Source: Thermaceae bacterium
GTDB lineage: Bacteria > Deinococcota > Deinococci > Deinococcales > Marinithermaceae
Assembly (NCBI GenBank): GCA_015490435.1
Contig: WFXV01000219.1
Coordinates: 1 to 11,468, forward strand
DNA length: 11,468 nucleotides
Direction: 5' to 3'
Shown here: piece by piece, positions 1 to 7,348 of the stretch
How the letters are laid out: each line of letters opens with the position of its first letter
Numbering within the stretch: position 1 is the first letter of the stretch
Program-made: the position numbers and the translations under genes
Notes under the pieces: generated by a model
Told to the model about the DNA's origin: nothing
The model's input: only the letters and a program-made list of their open reading frames with translations
The model's database searches: none

Positions 1-801
1 ACCCTTTACCTGAAGGCCTTCTTGCGGCGCCGGCCCCGGCGAGACGTCTACGTCGCGAGCGTGGTCGAAGAGGAGCTCGGGGGCCGGGGGGCGGAGCACC
101 TGGTGAAGACGATGGGCGCGCGCTTTTTCGCCGCCGTGGTCGCCGAGCCCTCGGAGCTTGAGGTCAAGTACGGCCACCGCGGGGTGGCCCGGGTGCGGGT
201 GCGGTTTTTGGGCCACCCCCACCACGCCGCCCTGGCGGCGCCGGGGGAAAACCCCCACCAGGCGCTCGGCCGCTTCTACCAGCGGCTCGCGGTGGCCCGG
301 GTGAAGACCCACCCGCTCCTGGGATCGAGCCAGCTCACCCCCACCGTCCTCCACGCCGACACCAAAAGCCAAAACCGCACCCCGGGCAAGATCGAGCTCA
401 TCCTCGACTGGCGCACGGTGGGGGAGTCGCCCGAGGAGATGCGGGCCTTCCTCAGAGAGCTCCTCCGGGGCCTGCCCGCCGAGGCCGAGGTGCCCGAGCT
501 CTGGGAGCACGGCGAGCTCGAGAACACCCCGGGCTTCGTCACCCCGCCGGAACACCCCCTGGTCCAGGCGCTCCTTTCGGCCAGGCGGCGGGTGCTCGGC
601 GAGGCGGGGCGGCCCTCGCTCTGGTTCTTCGCCACCGACGGGCGCTACACCGCCGCCGCCGGGATTCCCACCGCCGGGCTCGGCCCCGGGGATCCTAAGC
701 TCGCCCACACCGAGGGGGAGTGGGTGCGGGCCGGGGACCTGGAGAAGGCGGCCCGGATCTACGCGGCCTTGGCGGAGGGTCCGGTACCGGCGACGGGCTA
801 A
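1..801 (+). CDS. M20-family metallohydrolase (ArgE/DapE/YgeY-like), 5'-truncated
   Basis: The reading frame is open from base 1, so this is the C-terminal ~266 residues of a gene that begins before the window; the TTG at 22 is not needed as a start. M20 enzymes are cytosolic di-zinc hydrolases acting on amide bonds of small N-acyl amino acids or dipeptides. Visible family marks are VVEEE (base catalyst and metal Glu), AEPSE (metal ligand region), the GHRG segment, the lid/dimerisation stretch GHPHHAA with its conserved His, LDWRT, and the closing AHTEGE that supplies the last His ligand. The N-terminal HxD and bridging-Asp motifs lie outside the window. The GHRG...LDWRT pattern resembles the YgeY-like branch more than classical ArgE, but the substrate cannot be assigned. 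The next gene starts 3 nt after its TAA, so the two are probably cotranscribed. Confidence 0.88.
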   Translation, partial: TLYLKAFLRRRPRRDVYVASVVEEELGGRGAEHLVKTMGARFFAAVVAEPSELEVKYGHRGVARVRVRFLGHPHHAALAAPGENPHQALGRFYQRLAVARVKTHPLLGSSQLTPTVLHADTKSQNRTPGKIELILDWRTVGESPEEMRAFLRELLRGLPAEAEVPELWEHGELENTPGFVTPPEHPLVQALLSARRRVLGEAGRPSLWFFATDGRYTAAAGIPTAGLGPGDPKLAHTEGEWVRAGDLEKAARIYAALAEGPVPATG

Positions 802-804
802 ACC

Positions 805-1167
805 GTGCGAGGCGCAGCCTTCTTTCGCGGGCTCGGACTGGTTTTCCTCGCCCTCGCCGCGCTGGGGGCGGTGCTCCCGGTGCTCCCCACCACCCCGTTC
901 GTGCTGCTCGCGGCCTGGGCGTTCGCCCAGGCCGCGCCCGAGCGGCTTCGAGGGCTCGAGGCGCACCCCCGGTACGGACCGCTGCTCAAGGCCTGGCGGG
1001 AACGCGGGGCGATCCCCCGGCGGGCGAAGCGCCTCGCGACCCTGGTCATCCTCGCGAGCGCCCTCTTCCTGGTGGGGTTCTCGGAACTCCCGGCGGGCCT
1101 ACTGGCCCTCGCCCTGGGCCTGATGGCCTACGGCCTTTACTTCGTCCACCGCCGGCCGGACGCCTAA
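805..1167 (+). CDS. DUF454 (YbaN-like) small inner-membrane protein
   Basis: A 120-aa protein starting at GTG, 3 nt after the stop of the M20 hydrolase. No good Shine-Dalgarno sequence is visible, so translation is probably coupled to the upstream gene. It matches the DUF454/YbaN pattern: hydrophobic residues ~8-27, the hallmark LPVLPTTPF (about 24-32), a second hydrophobic run AAWAFA, then a polar section with HPRYGPLLKAWRERGAIPRRAK (about 53-74), and two further membrane segments (about 75-90 and 93-113) before a short basic tail. The molecular function of DUF454 is not established. It ends 5 nt before the stop codon of the convergent mazG-like gene, with no terminator between them. Confidence 0.85.
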   Translation: MRGAAFFRGLGLVFLALAALGAVLPVLPTTPFVLLAAWAFAQAAPERLRGLEAHPRYGPLLKAWRERGAIPRRAKRLATLVILASALFLVGFSELPAGLLALALGLMAYGLYFVHRRPDA

Positions 1168-1172
1168 CCCGG

Positions 1173-1474
1173 CTACTCCCACCGGCCCCGGTCGCGGGCG
1201 CGGTACTTTTGCATCACCTTCCTGAAGGCGGCCTCGAGGCGGATGCCCTCGCGGTTCGCCAGGGAGGCGAGGACGAAGAGGACGTCGCCGAGCTCCTCCT
1301 CGAGGTCGCCCGGGTCCTCCCCCGCCTTGGGGTTTTTCCCCTCGCGGTGGGAGAGGACCCGGGAAAGCTCGCCCACCTCCTCGACCAGCCGGGCAAGCTG
1401 GAGTAGCGGCGGGAAGTAGCCGGTCTTGAAGCTTTTGATCCAGGCGTCGACCTCGGCCTGCAGCTCGTCCAGGG

Positions 1475-1478
<4 letters not shown>
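1173..1478 (-). CDS. MazG-like nucleotide pyrophosphohydrolase
   Basis: A 101-aa all-alpha protein, the size of single-domain MazG-like enzymes such as Bacillus YpjD, and much shorter than the two-domain E. coli MazG. The family's EExxE...ExxD metal-binding signature is present: EEVGE at 33-37 and ELGD at 62-65. Family members hydrolyse (d)NTPs to the monophosphate and pyrophosphate, often to clear non-canonical or excess nucleotides in the cytosol; the substrate is not readable here. It starts at GTG, which overlaps the stop of the M42 peptidase gene as GTGA, and GAGGGG sits 5 nt upstream inside that gene. Both indicate translational coupling as the last gene of the minus-strand operon. Its 3' end converges on the DUF454 gene. 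Confidence 0.88.
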
Positions 1479-2522
<1,044 letters not shown>

Positions 2523-2533
<11 letters not shown>

Positions 2534-2813
2534 CTTGGGCCTCCTTTCCAAAGGCGGCGAGCGCCCGGGCGAGCGCCTCGCGCCCGTCGGCGAGGAGCGC
2601 CTCGTCCCGGGACGCGCCCCGGATCGCGCCGGCCTCGGCGATCAAGACCCCCTGGAGATGGCCGGCGCCGTCCCGGAGGACGTAGACGAGCGCCCCCTCC
2701 CCGGCTTCGGCGAGGAGCCGGGCGGCCTCGGGGTGGACGAGGGCCAAAGCCTCGGCGTCCCCGGGGCGGAGCCGGGTGAGGATCGCGCGCCGGCCGAAGA
2801 GCACATCCCGCAT
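2523..2813 (-). CDS. Unrecognised 96-aa protein, first gene of the minus-strand operon
   Basis: I do not recognise the family. The protein starts with ATG, lacks a signal peptide, Cys and an obvious catalytic motif, and is rich in Ala, Leu, Glu, Gly and Arg. The visible pattern suggests a small alpha/beta fold: a first strand (residues ~10-15, AILTRL), a helix (~18-38), two strands (~41-47 LVYVLR and ~53-61 LQGVLIAEA), and a closing amphipathic helix (~68-90) ending in a polar tail. Codon use looks like that of its neighbours. It is the promoter-proximal gene, its end overlaps the M42 gene by 11 nt, and it carries that gene's ribosome binding site, all of which support a real translated gene. 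No strong Shine-Dalgarno precedes its ATG. A GTG three codons later (2804) is an alternative start. Confidence 0.68.
2540..2546 (-). promoter_or_regulatory. Ribosome binding site of the M42 peptidase
   Basis: AAGGAGG on the minus strand, 6 nt before the GTG at 2533 and lying inside the end of the upstream 96-aa gene. It decides the start: the longer TTG frame at 2551 would place this motif inside the coding sequence. Confidence 0.75.
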
Positions 2814-2827
2814 CCCAAGTCTCAGTC

Positions 2828-2840
2828 TACGGGTAAGTTA
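2828..2840 (-). promoter_or_regulatory. Predicted promoter (-10) for the 96-aa/M42/mazG-like operon
   Basis: On the minus strand TAACTT (2840 to 2835) fits the TANNNT -10 consensus. A start site 7 nt downstream would be near 2828, giving a 15-nt leader before the ATG at 2813. A weak -35 candidate (ATGACC, 2862 to 2857, 16-nt spacer) lies inside the start of cinA. The hexamer overlaps the cinA -10 on the other strand. Confidence 0.45.
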
Positions 2841-2846
2841 GGGACG
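2834..2846 (+). promoter_or_regulatory. Predicted leaderless promoter (-10) for cinA-thpR-recA-rny
   Basis: TAAGTT at 2834-2839 fits the TANNNT -10 consensus and is followed by exactly 6 nt and then the GTG of cinA, so the start site would be the first base of the start codon. Leaderless mRNAs with this arrangement are common in Deinococcota. No Shine-Dalgarno precedes the GTG, which agrees. No clear -35 (TTGACA-like) is visible. Confidence 0.6.
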
Positions 2847-4012
2847 TGAAGGCCACGGTCATCGGCGTGGGAACCGAGCTTTTGGTGGGGCACACCCAGG
2901 ACACGAACACCGCGGAACTCGCCGCCGACCTGCTCGAATCCGGGGCCGAGGTCGAGGTGAGCTTCCGGGTGGCGGATGAGCTCGAGCCACTCGTCCGCGA
3001 GCTCGCGCACGCCCTCCGCCACCACGACCTGGTGGTCACCACCGGCGGGCTCGGCCCCACCCCTGACGACCTCACCCGGGAGGCCGTGGCCCGGGCGATT
3101 GGGGCGCCGCTCGTGGCCGACGAGGCGATGCTCGAGAAGATCCGCGCCTTTTTCGACCGGATGGGGCGGCCGATGCCTGAGGCAAACCGCCGCCAGGCGA
3201 TGCGGCCACGTGGGGCGGAGTGGATCGAAAATCCCCGCGGAACCGCCCCGGGGTTTCTCTGGCAAGGGGGCGGCAAGACCCTGCTCGCCCTCCCCGGGCC
3301 CCCGGAGGAGTGGCGGCCGATGTGGGAGGAGGCCAAGAGGCGGCTCGGGCTTTCAAAAAAGCCCCGCTACCGCAAGGTGCTCAAGACCTTCGGCCTCGGG
3401 GAGTCCCAGCTCGCCGAGATCCTCGGCCCCCTCTTCGCCGAGGTGGGGAGCTACGCCAAGCCCTGGGGGGTGGAGCTCGTGGTCCACGACGAGGACCTGG
3501 TCAAGAAGATCCGGAAAAAGCTCAAGGGCAAGATCTGGGGGGAAGACGAGGACACCCTCGCCGGCCTCGTCCACCGCCGGCTCCTCGCCGAGGGCAAGAC
3601 CCTCGCGGTGATGGAGTCGGTGACCGGCGGCCTCGTGGCCGAGCTCCTCACCGAGGTGCCCGGGGCCTCAAGGACCTTTAGGGGGGGTATGGTATCGTAT
3701 ACCCGTGAGGCGAAGGCGCGGTTCGGCGTGCCCGAGGAGGTGCTCGAGGCTCACGGCCAGGTGAGCGCGCCCACGGCGCGCGCCATGGCCGAGGCCGCCC
3801 GCCGCTTGCTCGACGCCGACTTTGGCCTCGCCGTCACCGGGGTGGCCGGGCCCGAGGCGCTGGAGGGCCACCCCGTGGGGACCGTGTTCGTGGGTTTGGC
3901 CACCGATCGCGGCTCGTGGGCAAGGCCCTACCGCTTCCCCGACCAGGGGCGTGAACGCGTGCGCCTTCGGGCAGCCTACGCTGCGCTGGCCTACTTCTGG
4001 AGCGAAGCATGA
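2846..4012 (+). CDS. cinA: CinA, bifunctional ADP-ribose pyrophosphatase / NMN amidohydrolase
   Basis: A 388-aa protein with both CinA domains. Residues 1-~165 form the MoaB/MogA-like COG1058 domain: VGTELLVGHTQDTNT (8-22), TTGGLGPTPDDLTREA (65-80), NPRGTAPGF (129-137), LPGPPEEW (149-156). A middle KH-like linker follows, and ~235-388 is the PncC-type NMN deamidase: ESVTGG with the presumed catalytic Ser258, GGMVSYTREAK (280-290), AVTGVAGP (329-336), PVGTVFVGLA (343-352). CinA hydrolyses ADP-ribose and deamidates nicotinamide mononucleotide, recycling pyridine nucleotides in the cytosol; a structure with both activities is known from Thermus thermophilus. The canonical AESCTGG reads MESVTGG here, so Cys is Val but the Ser is kept. 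The GTG start follows a -10 hexamer by 6 nt (leaderless). The stop overlaps the thpR start as ATGA. The historic link to competence comes from cotranscription with recA. Confidence 0.96.
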   Translation: MKATVIGVGTELLVGHTQDTNTAELAADLLESGAEVEVSFRVADELEPLVRELAHALRHHDLVVTTGGLGPTPDDLTREAVARAIGAPLVADEAMLEKIRAFFDRMGRPMPEANRRQAMRPRGAEWIENPRGTAPGFLWQGGGKTLLALPGPPEEWRPMWEEAKRRLGLSKKPRYRKVLKTFGLGESQLAEILGPLFAEVGSYAKPWGVELVVHDEDLVKKIRKKLKGKIWGEDEDTLAGLVHRRLLAEGKTLAVMESVTGGLVAELLTEVPGASRTFRGGMVSYTREAKARFGVPEEVLEAHGQVSAPTARAMAEAARRLLDADFGLAVTGVAGPEALEGHPVGTVFVGLATDRGSWARPYRFPDQGRERVRLRAAYAALAYFWSEA

Positions 4013-4524
4013 GGCTCTTTTACGCCGTCTTCGTGCCTGAGGAGATCGCGAAAAAGCTCGCCGAAGCCCAAAAGGGGCTCGTGGGCAAGTGGAAGCCGGT
4101 TCCCCCGCACCAGATGCACCTCACCCTGCTCTTCCTCGGGGAGGTGCCCGAGGAGCGGCTTGGGGAGCTCGAGGGCATCGGGCGGGACGTCGCCGGCAGC
4201 GTCCCCGCCTTCACCGCCCGGATCCGGGGGACGGGGCACTTCCCCGAGGCGGGAAGCCCCCGGGTCTGGTTCGCCAAGGCCGAGGGCGAGGGCTTCGACG
4301 CGCTGGCGACGAGGCTTCGGGAAAACCTCCCCGAGTTCGACGACGCCAAGGCGTTCAAGCCCCACATCACCCTGGCCCGGAAGAAGGGACCGGCGCCCCG
4401 GGTCCGGCCGGTGGTTTTCGACCTCACCTTCCCGGTGGACCGGATGAGCCTGGTGCGCTCACGCCTCACCCCCCGGGGCCCCCACTACGAGAAGATTGCG
4501 ACCTTTCCGCTTAAAGGAGCGTGA
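4009..4524 (+). CDS. thpR: RNA 2',3'-cyclic phosphodiesterase (LigT/2H family)
   Basis: A 171-aa member of the 2H phosphoesterase superfamily, full length for the family. Both catalytic HxTx tetrads are present: HLTL (37-40) and HITL (119-122). Other family marks are the start RLFYAVFVP, LFLGEV, the SPRVWFA segment (83-89) and the closing SRLTPRGPHYEKIATFPL. Such enzymes open 2',3'-cyclic phosphate RNA ends to 2'-phosphates and in vitro can form or reverse 2'-5' RNA links; the physiological substrate in bacteria is unclear. The ATG overlaps the cinA stop (ATGA) and is preceded by GGAG with 6-nt spacing. The end of the gene holds the AAGGAG that probably serves recA. The cinA-thpR-recA order is typical of Thermus and Deinococcus. 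Confidence 0.95.
   Translation: MRLFYAVFVPEEIAKKLAEAQKGLVGKWKPVPPHQMHLTLLFLGEVPEERLGELEGIGRDVAGSVPAFTARIRGTGHFPEAGSPRVWFAKAEGEGFDALATRLRENLPEFDDAKAFKPHITLARKKGPAPRVRPVVFDLTFPVDRMSLVRSRLTPRGPHYEKIATFPLKGA
4513..4519 (+). promoter_or_regulatory. Ribosome binding site region of recA
   Basis: AAAGGAG in the last codons of thpR. Only 1 nt separates it from the GTG at 4521, too close for use, while 10 nt separate it from the GTG at 4530. This favours 4530, although the spacing is on the long side. A second weak AGGAA lies at 4524-4528. Confidence 0.5.
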
Positions 4525-4529
4525 GGAAC

Positions 4530-5552
4530 GTGGAAGCTGACAAGGAACGGCAAAAGGTGCTGGAAAGCACGCTGAAGACGATCGAGAAGCGGTTCGGAAC
4601 CGGGGCGATCATGCGCCTCGGCGAGGCCCCGCGCCAGAAGGTAGACGTGATCCCCACGGGGAGCCTCGCCCTTGACGTGGCGCTCGGCATCGGCGGGATC
4701 CCCCGGGGCCGGATCACCGAGATCTACGGGCCCGAGTCGGGCGGCAAGACCACCCTGGCCCTGCACGTGATCGCCCAGGCCCAGCGCCAGGACGGGATCG
4801 CCGCCTTCATCGACGCCGAGCACGCCCTCGACCCCAACTACGCCCGGGCGCTCGGGGTGGACACCGACGACCTCTTGATCAGCCAACCCGACACCGGGGA
4901 GCAGGCGCTCGAGATCGCCGAGCTCCTGGTGCGCTCGGGGGCGGTGGACGTGATCGTGGTGGACTCGGTGGCGGCGCTGGTGCCGGCCGCCGAGATCGAG
5001 GGCGAGATGGGGGACGCCCACGTCGGCCTCCAAGCCCGGCTGATGAGCCAGGCGCTAAGGAAGCTCACCGCCGTGCTCGCCAAGTCGAACACCGCCGCGA
5101 TCTTCATCAACCAGCTGCGGGAGAAGGTGGGGGTGATGTACGGCAACCCCGAGACTACCCCCGGCGGACGGGCGCTCAAGTTCTACGCCTCGGTGCGGCT
5201 CGACGTGCGGCGGGTGGGGCAGCCGATCAAGAAGAAGGACACCCCCATCGGCAACCGGGTCAAGGTCAAGGTGACCAAGAACAAGCTGGCCCCGCCCTTC
5301 AAGGAGGTGGAGCTCGAGCTCTACTTCGGCCGCGGCATCGACCCCATGGCCGACCTGGTCACGGTGGCGGTGGATCAGGGGGTCATCGACAAGGCCGGCT
5401 CCTGGCTCTCCTACGGCGACCTCAGGCTCGGCCAGGGCAAGGAGCGGGCCGCCGAGTACCTGCGCGAACACCCCGAGCTCGCCGAGGAGATTCGGGCCGA
5501 GGTCTTGAAGCGCGCGGGCATCGTCCCGGAAGCGGCGTCCGCCGACGTCTAG
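4530..5552 (+). CDS. recA: RecA recombinase
   Basis: A 340-aa RecA with no intein. It forms ATP-dependent filaments on single-stranded DNA, drives strand exchange, and in LexA-bearing bacteria triggers repressor cleavage. Visible marks: Walker A GPESGGKT (67-74), catalytic Glu in FIDAEHALD (E97), Walker B VIVVDSVAAL (141-150), loop L1 around EIEGEMGDAHVG (155-166), Gln195 in INQ, loop L2 with GVMYGNPETTPGG (201-213), KNK at 250-252, and a short acidic C-terminus ending SADV. It closely resembles Thermus RecA. The GTG at 4530 aligns with the Thermus N-terminus (MEES) and gives the same 340-aa length as Thermus. The alternative GTG at 4521 overlaps the thpR stop as GTGA and adds three residues. 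No promoter or LexA-type palindrome lies directly upstream, so expression should depend on the operon. Confidence 0.97.
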   Translation: MEADKERQKVLESTLKTIEKRFGTGAIMRLGEAPRQKVDVIPTGSLALDVALGIGGIPRGRITEIYGPESGGKTTLALHVIAQAQRQDGIAAFIDAEHALDPNYARALGVDTDDLLISQPDTGEQALEIAELLVRSGAVDVIVVDSVAALVPAAEIEGEMGDAHVGLQARLMSQALRKLTAVLAKSNTAAIFINQLREKVGVMYGNPETTPGGRALKFYASVRLDVRRVGQPIKKKDTPIGNRVKVKVTKNKLAPPFKEVELELYFGRGIDPMADLVTVAVDQGVIDKAGSWLSYGDLRLGQGKERAAEYLREHPELAEEIRAEVLKRAGIVPEAASADV

Positions 5553-5558
5553 GGAGGG
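5553..5558 (+). promoter_or_regulatory. Ribosome binding site of rny
   Basis: GGAGGG begins directly after the recA stop codon, with about 5 nt between the GGAGG core and the ATG of rny. It is one of the strongest ribosome binding sites in the window. Confidence 0.75.
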
Positions 5559-5562
5559 CGCC

Positions 5563-7302
5563 ATGGGCCTGACCGAAGTCCTGCTCATCGTCCTCCTCGT
5601 GCTGCTCTCGGGCGGGCTCGCGGTCCTCCTTCGCCGCGGGCCGGCCGCCGCCCCGGCGGCGGGCGAGGAGCTCCGCCGCGCCGCCGAGGAGGAGGCACGG
5701 CGCGTGCTCGAGGAAGCCAAGCGGGAGGCGCGGGAGGTGCTCGAGGCCGCCCGCGCCGAGGTCCGCGAGCTCAAGGCCGAGGCCGAGGCCGAGGCCAAGG
5801 CTCGCCTCGCCGAGATCGAGGCCCGGCTCAAGGAGGAGCGGGCCCGGATCGAGGCCGAGCTCGAGAAGGAGCGGCAGCGCCTCGCCGAGGAGGCCGCCCG
5901 GGAGCGCGAGCGCCTGCTCGCCGAGCTCGAGCGCGAGCGGGCCGAGCTCGAAAAGGAGCGGCGCCGGCTCGAGGCCGCCTGGGAGGACCTAAGGCGCGAG
6001 CGGGAGGAGCTTAAAAAGCTCGATGAGCGCCTGGTCCGCCGCGGGGAGCAGCTCGACGCCCGGGCCGCGAAGCTCGACGAGCTCGAGGAGAAGCTCTCGG
6101 CCAAGGAGGAAGAGCTCAAGACCTGGGAAGAGCACCTTAAGGAAAAGGAGCGCGAGATCGAGCTCAAGCTCGAGGAGGTCGCCGGCCTCACCCGGGAGGA
6201 GGCCACCAAGCGGCTCTTCGAGAAGCTCGAGGCCGAGCTCGAGGAGGAGCGGGCGCTCAAGGTGAAGGCGGCGATGGAGAAGGCTCGGCTCGAGGCCAAG
6301 AAGAAGGCCGCCGAGATCCTCGCCCAGGCGATCCAGCGCCAGGCCTCCGAGGTGGCGAGCCAGCTCGCGGTCAGCGTGGTCCCGATCCCCTCCGACGCGA
6401 TGAAGGGGCGGATCATCGGCCGCGAGGGGCGGAACATCCGGGCCTTCGAGGCGCTCACCGGGGTGGACCTGATCATCGACGACACCCCGGAGGCGGTGAT
6501 CCTCTCCTCCTTCAACCCCCTCCGGCGCGAGATCGCCCGCATGGCGCTCGAGGAGCTGGTCGCCGACGGGCGCATCAACCCCACCCGGATCGAGGAGGTG
6601 GTGGAAAAGGCCAAGGAGGAGATGAAGCACTTCCTCTACGAGCGCGGCGAGGAAGCCGCGCTCGAGGCCGGGGTGGTGGGCCTAAAACCCGGCCTCATCC
6701 AGCTCCTCGGCCGGCTCCACTTCCGCACCTCCTACGGCCAGAACGTCCTTGCCCATTCGGTCCAGGTGGCCCACGTCGCCGGGATCCTCGCCGCCGAGCT
6801 CGGCTACGACCCGGCGATCGCCCGCCGCGCCGGCCTGCTCCACGACATCGGCAAGAGCGTGGACCGGGAGATCGAGGGCTCCCACGTCGAGATCGGCCTC
6901 CAGCTCGCCAAGCGCTTCGGCGAGGGCAAGGAGGTCCTGGACGCGATCGCCCACCACCACGACCCGGAGAACGCCGAAACCCCCTACGCCGTGCTGGTCG
7001 CCGCCGCCGACGCGGTGAGCGCGGCCCGGCCCGGCGCCCGGCGGGAAAGCCTCGAGGAATACATCAAGCGGCTCGAGCAGCTCGAGAAGATCGCCACCAG
7101 CTACCCCGGGGTCGAGCAGGCCTTCGCGGTGCAGGCGGGGCGGGAGGTCCGGGTCATCGTGGAGCCGAACCGGGTCACCGACCAAAAAGCCGCCCTGCTC
7201 GCCCGGGAGATCGCCCGCCGCATCGAACGCGACATGGACTACCCCGGCGAGGTCCAGGTCACCGTGGTGCGGGAGACCCGGGCGGTGGAGCACGCCCGCT
7301 AA
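5563..7302 (+). CDS. rny: Ribonuclease Y
   Basis: A 579-aa membrane-anchored endoribonuclease that starts mRNA decay. Domains in order: one N-terminal transmembrane helix (residues ~4-24); a very long charged coiled coil (~35-265) built from Glu, Arg, Lys, Leu and Ala heptads; a KH RNA-binding domain with GRIIGREGRN (282-291, the GxxG loop being GREG) continuing to ~345; and an HD phosphohydrolase domain with H398, the HD pair LLHDIGKS (H427, D428), AIAHHHDPE (His 464-466) and AADAVSA (D483). The C-terminus matches the family. It is about 60 residues longer than Bacillus RNase Y, mostly in the coiled coil. It lies 10 nt after recA and is the last gene of the operon, before a strong terminator. 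Association with recA is common in Deinococcota and other phyla. Confidence 0.97.
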   Translation: MGLTEVLLIVLLVLLSGGLAVLLRRGPAAAPAAGEELRRAAEEEARRVLEEAKREAREVLEAARAEVRELKAEAEAEAKARLAEIEARLKEERARIEAELEKERQRLAEEAARERERLLAELERERAELEKERRRLEAAWEDLRREREELKKLDERLVRRGEQLDARAAKLDELEEKLSAKEEELKTWEEHLKEKEREIELKLEEVAGLTREEATKRLFEKLEAELEEERALKVKAAMEKARLEAKKKAAEILAQAIQRQASEVASQLAVSVVPIPSDAMKGRIIGREGRNIRAFEALTGVDLIIDDTPEAVILSSFNPLRREIARMALEELVADGRINPTRIEEVVEKAKEEMKHFLYERGEEAALEAGVVGLKPGLIQLLGRLHFRTSYGQNVLAHSVQVAHVAGILAAELGYDPAIARRAGLLHDIGKSVDREIEGSHVEIGLQLAKRFGEGKEVLDAIAHHHDPENAETPYAVLVAAADAVSAARPGARRESLEEYIKRLEQLEKIATSYPGVEQAFAVQAGREVRVIVEPNRVTDQKAALLAREIARRIERDMDYPGEVQVTVVRETRAVEHAR

Positions 7303-7319
7303 AAAGCCCCAAAAACCCG

Positions 7320-7348
7320 GGCGGGGGCCAAGCGCCCCCGCCTTTTTT
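7320..7348. terminator. Bidirectional intrinsic terminator between rny and the exported protein
   Basis: Left arm 7320-7328 (GGCGGGGGC) pairs with 7334-7342 (GCCCCCGCC): 9 bp, almost all G-C, with a 5-nt loop. Six T's follow on the plus strand (7343-7348). On the minus strand the same hairpin is followed by CGGG and then TTTTT, GGGG, TTTTT, from the A runs at 7301-7305 and 7311-7315. It therefore serves both converging operons, better on the plus strand. The TGA of the minus-strand gene begins directly at the T tract. Confidence 0.9.

Noticed and set aside
1150..1215. Possible terminator between the convergent DUF454 and mazG-like genes
   Set aside because: The gap is 5 nt, and the only nearby self-complementary stretch (ACCGG/CCGGT) would have a 2-nt loop and no T tract.
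5770..5815. GAGGCC tandem repeats as a possible microsatellite or repeat element
   Set aside because: Short in-frame Ala-Glu codons of the coiled coil; no extension beyond the gene's heptad pattern.
5055..6614. Long minus-strand ORF (519 aa) opposite recA and rny
   Set aside because: Its product is mostly Ser/Arg repeats and it runs across two certain genes on the other strand. It is an artefact of high GC and the coiled-coil codons.
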